Positions 31,723-39,391 of a stretch of DNA of 64,000 nucleotides are shown one piece after another. The stretch comes from Streptomyces zhaozhouensis (GTDB lineage Bacteria; Actinomycetota; Actinomycetes; Streptomycetales; Streptomycetaceae), in contig NZ_OCNE01000008.1 in NCBI RefSeq assembly GCF_900230195.1, forward strand, positions 62,001 to 126,000. The letters run 5' to 3'. Both the position numbers and the translations under genes were made by a program. Within the stretch, counting starts at the first letter, position 1. Each line of letters opens with the position of its first letter. A model generated the notes under the pieces. It had not been told where the DNA came from. It worked only from the letters and a program-made list of their open reading frames with translations, and ran no database searches.

Positions 31723-32505
31723 ATGCACTGGTACGAGGACGACGACTTCTGGGTGGACTTCGCCGACGTCATGTTCTCCGACCGACGCCGTGCGGAGATC
31801 GCCCGACTCGTCGGCGGATCACCCCTGTTCGACCACCCGCCCGGCACCCGCGTGCTCGACCTGGCCTGCGGGCCCGCCCTCTACGCGGTGCCGCTGGCCC
31901 GCGCCGGCTGCCGCGTCACCGGCGTCGACCTCAGCGCCCCCATGCTGGAACGCGCCCGCGCGGCCTGCGACGCCGCCGGCGTCGACGTCCGGCTGGTGCG
32001 CGGCGACATGCTCACGCACGTCGAGCCGGAGCGCTACGACGAGGCGATCAACGTCTTCACCTCCTTCGGCTACTTCGACCACCGCGAGGACAACCTCACG
32101 GTGCTGCGCAACGCCTGGGCCTCGCTGCGCCCCGGCGGGCGGATGCTGGTCGACGTCATGGGCAAGGAGGTCGTCGCCGGCTGGATCGGCCGCCCCCAGG
32201 TGGTGGAGCTGCCGGACGCGTACGTGATCCAACGCGACACCGTGCTCGACGAGTGGACCCGGCTGCGCACCGACTGGACCATGGTGCGCGGCGAGCACGC
32301 CAGGGAGGTGTCGATCACCTCCCACCTGTACGGCGCGAGCGAGTTGCGCGCCCTCTTCGACGAGGCCGGCTTCGTCGACGTCGAGGTCTACGGTGACTTC
32401 GACTGTTCCCCTTACGGCCAACGGGCCCGCCGCCTCATCGTGCGCGGCACCCGGCCCCCGAACCCGCCCACGCGGGCCGTGACGGAAGGAGCGGGCGGCG
32501 CATGA
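31723..32505 (+). CDS. SAM-dependent methyltransferase
   Basis: 260 aa: MHWYEDDDFWVDFADVMFSD, the SAM loop VLDLACGPALYAVPLARAGC, acidic strand end VTGVDLSAPML, and GGRMLVDVMGKEV. This is the class I methyltransferase fold. The substrate is unknown, but it is translationally coupled to the ATP-grasp gene (ATGA at 32502), which points to a tailoring or ligand-forming unit of two enzymes. ATG 31723 was chosen on sequence; a further upstream start is out of the conserved region. Confidence 0.87.
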   Translation: MHWYEDDDFWVDFADVMFSDRRRAEIARLVGGSPLFDHPPGTRVLDLACGPALYAVPLARAGCRVTGVDLSAPMLERARAACDAAGVDVRLVRGDMLTHVEPERYDEAINVFTSFGYFDHREDNLTVLRNAWASLRPGGRMLVDVMGKEVVAGWIGRPQVVELPDAYVIQRDTVLDEWTRLRTDWTMVRGEHAREVSITSHLYGASELRALFDEAGFVDVEVYGDFDCSPYGQRARRLIVRGTRPPNPPTRAVTEGAGGA

Positions 32506-33710
32506 CCATAGCGGCCCTGGAGACACTTAGCTTCGGACTGGCCAGGACCGTGCGGGCGGCGCGGGCCGCCGGCCACCGGCTGGCGCTGCTCACCGGCGAC
32601 CGTGCCCTCTACCGCCACGAGCTGGCGCGACTCCCGCCCGGAGCGCTGGACATCGTCGACGTCGACACCCACGACCTCGACGCGTCCCGCGCCGCGCTGC
32701 GCGCGCTGCCCGACCTGGCGGGGCTGATCAACTCCACCGACGGCTGGAGCGTGCCCGCCGCCGACCTCGCCGCCGAACTCGGCCTGCCGGGGCCGGAACC
32801 GGCCGCCGTCCGTCGCCTGCGCGACAAGCTGGCCGTGCGGCTGCTGCTGCGCGAGCGGGGCCTGGGCCCGGCCGCGATGCCCGTGGACGCGGGGACGACG
32901 GCGGACGACGTGCGCGCCGGGGTCGGCCTGCCCGCCGTGCTCAAGGACTCCGCCGGCACCTCCTCGCGCAACGTGTGGCTCGCGCGCGACGCCGCCGAGC
33001 TGGCCTCGGCCCTGGAGGCGGCCCGGGAGGCGGCGCTGCGCGGCCGGCTTCTCGCCGAGCCGTATCTGACCGGCCCCCTCTACAGCGCCGAGACGCTCAG
33101 CTTCGAGGGCCGCACCCGGCTGCTGGGCGTCTTCAGCCGCCAGGTGTCACCGCAGCCGCTGGTGCGGGAGGAGAGCGCCTCCTTCCCCGTGGCGCTGCCG
33201 GCAAAGGACGCCGGGGCGTTGGAACGCTGGGTCGGCGCGCTGCTCCCCGCCGCCGGCCATCTGTCGGGCTTCGCGCACGTCGAGTTCGTCCTCACGGCCA
33301 AGGGGCCCGAGCTGGTGGAGATCAACCGCCGCGTCGGCGGCGCCCTGGTGGGCGAGGCGCTGTGCCGGGCGCTCGGCGTGAACATCTACGACGCGCTGAT
33401 CGACACCACCCTCGGCCGCCGCCCCGCCCTCCTCGACGGTCCGGAACCCACCGGCCCGGCCAGCGCGTTCGTGCTGGTCTACCCCGACCGCACGGGCGTT
33501 CTGACCGGCTGGTCCGGGCTCGACGGGCTCGCCGCCCACCCCGGCGCACCCGAGTGGTACCCGACGATGGCGCCGGGCGACCGCGTCGCCCACCTCGCGG
33601 ACCAGCGCGGATGCAGCGGCATCCTGCTGACCGAGGGCCCCACCGCCGAACTGGCCCTGCACCGCGCGCTGAGCGCGGCGGGAGCGATCACGCCCCTGAT
33701 CGAGGAGTGA
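32502..33710 (+). CDS. ATP-grasp ligase-like protein
   Basis: 402 aa: N-terminal domain MTIAALETLSFGLARTVRAA, substrate-binding stretch, then ATP-grasp (RDKLAVRLLLRERGLGP, LPAVLKDSAGTSSRNVWLAR as the ATP loop, and the metal-binding C-terminal GFAHVEFVLTAKGPELVEIN RRVGG). These enzymes join a carboxylate to an amine through an acyl-phosphate; BacD/L-amino acid ligase-like members make dipeptides. Partner and acceptor are unknown. Overlap with the methyltransferase gene suggests they act on one product. It ends 23 bases inside the convergent gene at 33688. Confidence 0.88.
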   Translation: MTIAALETLSFGLARTVRAARAAGHRLALLTGDRALYRHELARLPPGALDIVDVDTHDLDASRAALRALPDLAGLINSTDGWSVPAADLAAELGLPGPEPAAVRRLRDKLAVRLLLRERGLGPAAMPVDAGTTADDVRAGVGLPAVLKDSAGTSSRNVWLARDAAELASALEAAREAALRGRLLAEPYLTGPLYSAETLSFEGRTRLLGVFSRQVSPQPLVREESASFPVALPAKDAGALERWVGALLPAAGHLSGFAHVEFVLTAKGPELVEINRRVGGALVGEALCRALGVNIYDALIDTTLGRRPALLDGPEPTGPASAFVLVYPDRTGVLTGWSGLDGLAAHPGAPEWYPTMAPGDRVAHLADQRGCSGILLTEGPTAELALHRALSAAGAITPLIEE

Positions 33711-34071
33711 CCGGACACGGGCGGCCGTCCGCCGCCTCGGCTATGACGCGCCGCAGCGTCGCCGCGGCGAAGCGGTTCCCCTCCGCCGGGGCCGCTCCGC
33801 CGAGGCACTGGTGCACGCGGTGCCGGTGCGGCGCCAGCAAATCCAGCACGGCGGTCAGCGTCTCGGCCACCTCCGCCTGGTCGTTGCCGAACAGCGCGAC
33901 GTCCACCAGCGGCAGGCCCCGCGTCACGCGCCGGCGCACCTCGGCGACGCCCAGCCCCACAACGCGGTGCAGCGCCATGAGCACGGCCGCCGGCAGCGGC
34001 CCGTGGGCGACGACGACGGCGCGCACGGCGTGCGCCCCGGCCATGGCCCGCCCGGTGTGGTGTCGTCTCAC
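33688..34071 (-). CDS. Small L7/L12-like domain protein, unidentified
   Basis: 127 aa from GTG 34071 (GAGGGGGACGAC upstream; earlier starts give an Asp/Arg-rich extension). Residues PLPAAVLMALHRVVGLGVAE VRRRVTRGLPLVDVALFG are laid out like the C-terminal domain of ribosomal protein L7/L12 (conserved VTGLGLKEAKDLV). The rest, LTAVLDLLAPHRHRVHQCLG, is unfamiliar. L7/L12-like modules occur in small uncharacterised actinobacterial proteins. It overlaps the convergent ATP-grasp gene by 23 bases. Confidence 0.55.
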   Translation of the reverse strand: MRRHHTGRAMAGAHAVRAVVVAHGPLPAAVLMALHRVVGLGVAEVRRRVTRGLPLVDVALFGNDQAEVAETLTAVLDLLAPHRHRVHQCLGGAAPAEGNRFAAATLRRVIAEAADGRPCPVTPRSGA

Positions 34072-34174
34072 GTCGTCCCCCTCATCCTCCCGGTGACCCA
34101 CCGTAACGGCGACCACTGACAACGGCCCTCGCCCCGCAGTCCGTTCCCGTTCCCGCTCCCGTTCCGCCGGGTCG

Positions 34175-35986
34175 TCAGCGCGGGACGTCGTCCCGCTCGG
34201 GGCCGTCGGCCCCGGCGTCGCGGGGACGGCGGCGCCAGGTGCGCGCGGCGAGTGCGGCCAGCGTCGCGACCAGCAGGACGAGTCCGACGGTGCCGGCGTT
34301 GAGGCCGACGCCGTAGACGAGGACGGAGGCGAGCGTCCCGGCGGCCAGGCAGTAGTACACCATCGGCAGGACGGTCTTGCGGATCAGCAGCCCCTCCCTG
34401 CCGACGAGCCCGACGGTCGCGCAGGCGGCGACGACGTTGTGGACCGTCACCATGTTGCCCGCCGCGCCGCCGACGGCCTGCGCGGCGACGACGGTCTTGG
34501 CGCTGATGCCGAGCTGGTCGGCGGTGGAGAACTGGAAGAGGGAGAACATCAGGTTGCTGATGGTGTTGCTGCCGGCGACGAAGGCGCCCAGCGCCCCGAC
34601 CCAGGGCGCGAACATCGGCCACGCGTCGCCCGCGAGGTCCGCCGCCCCGGTGGCCAGGGTCAGCGGCATACTCTCCAGGCCCGTGGAGTTGAAGTCCGGA
34701 CCCGAGTTGATGAAGACCCGGACCAGGGGGACGGCGAAGAGCAGCGCGATCCCCGCGCTGACGACCTGCCGCCCGGCCACCCGCCAGGACGCGACGATCT
34801 GGCGGCGCCGCATCCGGAAGAGCGGATAGCTCACCCCGACGGTCAGCAGGAAGAGGAAGCCGGGCAGGAAGAAGGGCTCGACCGTCTGCGCCACGGGGGT
34901 GCCCAGGATGCCGTTCCACTCCCAGGTGATCCCCGACAACCAGTCCTTGAGGGGCAGTTGCGGCAGCCGGGTGACGACGAGCAGCCCGGCGACCACGAGA
35001 TAGGGCAGCCAGGCGCGGGCGACGGGCATGTCGCCGGCGGTCGCCTCGCCCATGTCGGGCCGGACGGAGCCGCTCCACTCGGGCAGCCAGCGTGCGCGCG
35101 GCTCGAAGTCCCAGGCCCGCGTGGGCTGGAGGAAGCCGTGCCGGGTGGCGACCATGACGACGACCAGCCCGACCAGCCCGCCGAGCAGGGAGGGGAACTC
35201 GGGGCCGAAGAGGACCGCGACCGCGAGATAGGGCACCGTCATGGCGAACGCGGCGAACAGCGCGAACGGCGCCACCTCCAGCCCCTCGCCGAAGCTGCGG
35301 CGCGCGCCGAAGTAGCGGGTGAGCAGGCAGACGAGGAGCAGCGGCACCAGGGTGCCGACGAGCGTGTGCAGCAGCGCCACCTGCACCGCGACCTCCGGCA
35401 CGTAGTCGCCGAGCGCGGTGCCCTGCTCGGCCAGCCGGGTCTCGGCCGAGGAGCCGCTGAGGCCGTCGTTGACGCCCACCAGCATCGGCGTGCCCACGGC
35501 GCCGAAGCTCACCGGGGTGCTCTGGATGATCAGGCCGACCATGACGGCGGCCAGGGCCGGGAAGCCGAGGGCGAGCAGCAGCGGCGCCACCACGGCGGCG
35601 GGGGTGCCGAAGCCGGAGGCGCCCTCGATGAAGCTCCCGAAGAGCCACCCGACGATGATCGCCTGCACCCGGCGGTCGGGGCTGACCTGGGTGAACGCGG
35701 AGCGGATCGTGCGCAGGGCGCCACTGGCGTCGAGCGTGGCGAGCAGGAGCAGGGCGCCGAAGATGATGTAGAGCAGGGTGAGGGCGATGATCAGCCCCTG
35801 GAGCGAGGAGGCGGCCACCTCGGCGGCGCCCACCTCCCAGAAGAGCGTCGCGATCGCGACGACGAGCAGATAGCCGGCCGGCATCGCGCGGGTGGCGGGC
35901 CAGCGCAGCCCCACCAGCAGGACGCCGACGAGCAGGATCGGGGCCAGGGCCAGAAGGCTGAGGACGGCGAGGTTGTCGGTCAGCAC
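34175..35986 (-). CDS. L-lactate permease family transporter (LctP)
   Basis: 603 aa, at least twelve membrane helices. It has [60 protein letters not shown] and [20 protein letters not shown], the standard motifs of the LctP family of lactate/glycolate proton symporters. Start GTG 35986 (AAGG about 9 bases upstream, good first helix [20 protein letters not shown]); the upstream open frame is not homologous. It stands alone, and no lactate dehydrogenase gene adjoins. Confidence 0.92.
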   Translation of the reverse strand: MLTDNLAVLSLLALAPILLVGVLLVGLRWPATRAMPAGYLLVVAIATLFWEVGAAEVAASSLQGLIIALTLLYIIFGALLLLATLDASGALRTIRSAFTQVSPDRRVQAIIVGWLFGSFIEGASGFGTPAAVVAPLLLALGFPALAAVMVGLIIQSTPVSFGAVGTPMLVGVNDGLSGSSAETRLAEQGTALGDYVPEVAVQVALLHTLVGTLVPLLLVCLLTRYFGARRSFGEGLEVAPFALFAAFAMTVPYLAVAVLFGPEFPSLLGGLVGLVVVMVATRHGFLQPTRAWDFEPRARWLPEWSGSVRPDMGEATAGDMPVARAWLPYLVVAGLLVVTRLPQLPLKDWLSGITWEWNGILGTPVAQTVEPFFLPGFLFLLTVGVSYPLFRMRRRQIVASWRVAGRQVVSAGIALLFAVPLVRVFINSGPDFNSTGLESMPLTLATGAADLAGDAWPMFAPWVGALGAFVAGSNTISNLMFSLFQFSTADQLGISAKTVVAAQAVGGAAGNMVTVHNVVAACATVGLVGREGLLIRKTVLPMVYYCLAAGTLASVLVYGVGLNAGTVGLVLLVATLAALAARTWRRRPRDAGADGPERDDVPR

Positions 35987-36246
35987 GGAAAACGCCTTCG
36001 GCTGACCGTGGGGGGCTTCGCACCGCGCTGCACAGCTACCTCCCGCACGGAGGCGCCGGCCGTCCGACCGAAGGCGGGGGCGACCGGCGCGGGAGCCCGG
36101 CCGGGTCCGGCCGGGCGGCTCGTTGCGGTGGGACGGTAGGGGCACCCCTGGGGGCTGTCAATAAGCGCGGCACACGGGGGAGTTGGGGACTCGACGGGAG
36201 GCTCAGGGCGGCACGGTAACCCCGCCGGAGCCCGGGCGGCCCCGGG

Positions 36247-36654
36247 TCACCCGAGCCGGGGCAGCTCGATCGCCGGGCAGCGGTCCATCACCATGTCGAG
36301 GCCGGCCTCGGTGGTGCGGCGGAACGCGTCCTCGTCGACCACCCCGAGCTGGAACCAGACGGCCTTCGCGCCGTGCGCCACCGCCTGGTCGGCGACCTCG
36401 CCGGCCCGCGCGCTGTTGACGAAGACGTCCACCACGTCGACCGGGAACGGCACTTCGTCCAACGACGCGAACCCCGGCTCCCCGGCCACCTCCTCGGCCT
36501 TCGGGTGCACGGGCACCACCCGCTTCCCCGCCGCCCGCAGCACCTCGGCCACCCCGTAGGCGGCCCGTGCCCGGTTGTTCGACAGCCCGACGACGGCCCA
36601 CACGGGCCCGGTCTCCTGAAGGATCCGGCGAACGGTCTCCTGGTCTCCGTACAT
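36247..36654 (-). CDS. CoA-binding domain protein (YccU type)
   Basis: 135 aa. ETGPVWAVVGLSNNRARAAY GVAEVLRAAGKRVVPVHPKA is the Rossmann-type CoA-binding fold, followed by VDVVDVFVNSARAGEVADQA, AKAVWFQLGVVDEDAFRRT and VMDRCPAIELPRLG. A soluble family of about this length, whose exact function is unknown. It starts at ATG 36654, or at GTG 36663, with no ribosome binding site in either case. It is divergent from the yigZ-like gene with 64 bases between. Confidence 0.87.
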   Translation of the reverse strand: MYGDQETVRRILQETGPVWAVVGLSNNRARAAYGVAEVLRAAGKRVVPVHPKAEEVAGEPGFASLDEVPFPVDVVDVFVNSARAGEVADQAVAHGAKAVWFQLGVVDEDAFRRTTEAGLDMVMDRCPAIELPRLG

Positions 36655-36718
36655 GCGCCGCACAACCGGCGGGCGCCCTCCGGCATTCCCGCCGCGGTCC
36701 GTTGCCTACGCTGGGGCC

Positions 36719-37345
36719 GTGTCCGACACCTATCTGACCGTCGCCGCCGAGGGCGAGCACGAGACCGAGGTCAACCGTTCGCGTTTCCTGTGCGTGCTGG
36801 CGCCGGCCGCGACGGAGGAGGCGGCGCTCGCGCGGGTCGCGCGGGCCAGGGAGCGGCACCCCGCGGCGAGCCACCACTGCTTCGCCTATGTGATCGGCTC
36901 GGACGCCGACGTGCGGCGCGCCTCGGACGACGGGGAGCCCTCGGGCACGGCGGGGCAGCCGATGCTGAACATGCTGCTGCGCCGCGAGGCGCGCTTCGCC
37001 GTGGCCGTGGTGACCCGCTGGTTCGGCGGCACCAAGCTGGGCGCCGGCGGGCTGATCCGCGCCTACGGCGGCGCGGTCGGCGCCGCGCTGGACGCCCACC
37101 CCCTGGTCCCCAGGCGGCGGCTGCGCCTGGCCACGGTCACCGTCGACCACGCCAGGGCGGGCCGGCTGGAGAACGAGGTGCGCGCCCTGGGGCACCCGGT
37201 GCGCGATGTCGCCTACGGCCCCGAGGTCACGCTCACGCTGGCGCTGCCCGCCGCCGAGCTGGACGCCTTCGCCGCCTGGCTCGCCTCCGCCACGGCGGGC
37301 GCGGCCCGCCTCACCCCCGGCGGGGAGACCCACGACGCGGCCTGA
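36719..37345 (+). CDS. YigZ/IMPACT family protein
   Basis: 208 aa: ETEVNRSRFLCVLAPAATEE, HHCFAYVIGS, ASDDGEPSGTAGQPMLNMLL and VVTRWFGGTKLGAGGLIRAY (the family's central signature). The C-terminal DUF1949-type ferredoxin-like domain starts near 145. YigZ proteins are linked to translation and ribosome function, but the biochemistry is not settled. The start GTG 36719 has -10-like TACGCT 7 bases upstream and no ribosome binding site, so the message is probably leaderless. Confidence 0.9.
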   Translation: MSDTYLTVAAEGEHETEVNRSRFLCVLAPAATEEAALARVARARERHPAASHHCFAYVIGSDADVRRASDDGEPSGTAGQPMLNMLLRREARFAVAVVTRWFGGTKLGAGGLIRAYGGAVGAALDAHPLVPRRRLRLATVTVDHARAGRLENEVRALGHPVRDVAYGPEVTLTLALPAAELDAFAAWLASATAGAARLTPGGETHDAA

Positions 37346-37483
37346 CGGCCCCCGGCGGACCCCGAGCACCCGGGCACCCGGGCACGAGCATCCGGGCACC
37401 CCGAGACCCTGGGAGACCCGCGCGAAACGGGTACCCGGCCCGGTGGGAATAGACCGGTGGGGGATACCGTTGGCGCGGGCAAG

Positions 37484-37495
37484 TTGAACATTCAA
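37484..37495. promoter_or_regulatory. MarR-like palindrome upstream of the flavin oxidoreductase operon
   Basis: TTGAACATTCAA: perfect 5-base arms around CA, 19 bases before the start at 37515 and inside an A/T-rich island. The TTGAAnnTTCAA form is usual for MarR-type repressors; no such regulator gene lies within the window. Confidence 0.55.
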
Positions 37496-37514
37496 GTAAA
37501 CGGAGGTGGGTGCG

Positions 37515-38609
37515 ATGCAGTTCGGGATCTTCACCGTCGGTGATGTCACCCCCGACCCGACGACCGGGAGGGCGCCGACCGAGCACGAGCGGATCAAGGC
37601 GATGGTGACCCTCGCGCAGAAGGCCGAGGAGGTCGGGCTGGACGTCTTCGCGACCGGCGAGCACCACAACCCGCCGTTCGTGCCCTCCTCGCCCACCACC
37701 ATGCTGGGCTGGATCGCCGCCCGCACCGAGCGGCTGATCCTCTCCACCTCGACCACGCTGATCACCACCAACGACCCGGTGAAGATCGCCGAGGACTACG
37801 CGATGCTCCAGCACCTGGCCGACGGCCGGGTGGACCTCATGATGGGCCGGGGCAACACCGGGCCCGTCTACCCGTGGTTCGGGCAGGACATCCGCCAGGG
37901 CATCCCGCTGGCCATCGAGAACTACGCGCTGCTGCACGAGCTGTGGCGCGAGGACGTCGTGGACTGGCAGGGCCGGTTCCGCACCCCGCTCCAGGGCTTC
38001 ACCTCGACGCCCAGGCCGCTGGACGGCGTGCCGCCGTTCGTCTGGCACGGCTCGATCCGCAGCCCGGAGATCGCCGAACAGGCCGCCTACTACGGCGACG
38101 GCTTCTTCGCCAACCACATCTTCTGGCCCAAGGAGCACTTCCAGCAGCTGATCGGCCTCTACCGGGAGCGCTACGCCCACTACGGGCACGGCACCCCCGA
38201 GCAGGCGGTGGTCGGGCTCGGCGGGCAGCTGTTCGTGCGGCCCAACTCCCAGGACGCCGTCCGCGAGTTCCGGCCCTACTTCGACAACGCGCCGGTCTAC
38301 GGGCACGGCCCCTCGCTGGAGGAGTTCACGGAGCGGACCCCGCTGACGGTCGGCAGCCCGCAGGAGGCGATCGAGAAGACGCTCACCTTCCGCGAGAGCT
38401 TCGGGGACTACCAGCGCCAGCTGTTCCTCATGGACCACGCGGGGCTGCCGCTGAAGACCGTGCTGGAGCAGCTGGACATCCTCGGCGAGGAGATCCTTCC
38501 GGTGCTGCGCCGGGAGTTCGCCGCCGGCCGCCCGGCCGACGTGCCCGAGGGGCCCACCCACGCCGCGCGGGTCGCCGCGCAACGGCGCCGCACCGCCGCC
38601 TCCACCTGA
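37515..38609 (+). CDS. LLM-class flavin-dependent oxidoreductase (CE1758 type)
   Basis: 364-aa bacterial-luciferase-like enzyme: MQFGIFTVGDVTPDPTTGRA, VFATGEHHNPPFVPSSPTTM LGWIA, ILSTSTTLITTNDPVKIAED and MMGRGNTGPVYPWFGQD. It uses reduced FMN to oxygenate an unknown substrate. The N-terminus and its FMN-reductase partner (38639) match the pair recalled as CE1758/CE1759 in Corynebacterium, found as an operon in many actinobacteria. ATG 37515 has GGAGGTG 6 bases upstream. A MarR-like palindrome precedes it. Confidence 0.92.
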   Translation: MQFGIFTVGDVTPDPTTGRAPTEHERIKAMVTLAQKAEEVGLDVFATGEHHNPPFVPSSPTTMLGWIAARTERLILSTSTTLITTNDPVKIAEDYAMLQHLADGRVDLMMGRGNTGPVYPWFGQDIRQGIPLAIENYALLHELWREDVVDWQGRFRTPLQGFTSTPRPLDGVPPFVWHGSIRSPEIAEQAAYYGDGFFANHIFWPKEHFQQLIGLYRERYAHYGHGTPEQAVVGLGGQLFVRPNSQDAVREFRPYFDNAPVYGHGPSLEEFTERTPLTVGSPQEAIEKTLTFRESFGDYQRQLFLMDHAGLPLKTVLEQLDILGEEILPVLRREFAAGRPADVPEGPTHAARVAAQRRRTAAST

Positions 38610-38638
38610 ACCCATCCGCACCGACGAGGAGCCGACCC

Positions 38639-39322
38639 ATGACGTCGTCCACCCCACGCACCCTGGCGGTGGTCACCGCCGGGCTGAGCCAGCCGTCGTC
38701 GACCCGGCTGCTGGCCGACCGGCTCGCCGAGGCGACCCGCCGCCCGCTCGCCGACGCGGGGGCGCCCGTGGAGACCCGCGTCGTCGAACTCCGCGACCTG
38801 GCCACCGACATCGCCGGGAACCTGGTCACCGGCTTCCCCGCGCCCGCGCTGCGGGAGGCCATCGGGACCGTGGAGCGGGCGGACGGCGTCATCGCGGTGA
38901 CGCCCGTCTTCGCGGCCTCCTACAGCGGGCTGTTCAAGTCGTTCTTCGACCTGTTCGAGCCGACGGCGCTGGCCGGCACGCCGGTGCTGCTCGCCGCCAC
39001 CGGCGGCACCGCCCGCCACTCGCTGGTCCTGGACCACGCGATGCGCCCGCTCTTCGCCTATCTGCGGGCCACCGTGGTGCCGACGGCCGTCTTCGCCGCC
39101 GCCGAGGACTGGGGCGGCGACGGCGACCCGCTCACCGACACGTTGCCCACCCGGATCACCCGCGCGGCGGGCGAGCTGGCCGCGCTGCTGTCCGCGCGGG
39201 CGGGCGAGGGCGCCGAGGGAGACGCCCCCGAGCGGCCCTCCGGCGCGGCGACGGGGGAGGGGAGCCCGGGGCTGGAGGTCACCCCGTTCGCCGAACAACT
39301 GGCGGCACTGCGGCCGCGTTGA
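38639..39322 (+). CDS. NAD(P)H-dependent FMN reductase (CE1759 type)
   Basis: 227-aa flavodoxin-fold reductase: TLAVVTAGLSQPSSTRLLAD, VVELRDLATDIAGNLVTGFP, GVIAVTPVFAASYSGLFKSF FDLFEPTALAGTPVLLAATG GTARHSLVLDHAMRPLFAYL. It supplies reduced FMN to the flavin oxidoreductase encoded 29 bases before it (GAGGAG lies ahead of its ATG). The last 45 residues are a low-complexity acidic tail that other members may lack. Confidence 0.92.
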   Translation: MTSSTPRTLAVVTAGLSQPSSTRLLADRLAEATRRPLADAGAPVETRVVELRDLATDIAGNLVTGFPAPALREAIGTVERADGVIAVTPVFAASYSGLFKSFFDLFEPTALAGTPVLLAATGGTARHSLVLDHAMRPLFAYLRATVVPTAVFAAAEDWGGDGDPLTDTLPTRITRAAGELAALLSARAGEGAEGDAPERPSGAATGEGSPGLEVTPFAEQLAALRPR

Positions 39323-39391
39323 GGCGTACACGGCAACCTCTGCGGCCCCGGCGGCCACCCACGGGGAGAACACCGACCCCGAGGGGACCCG

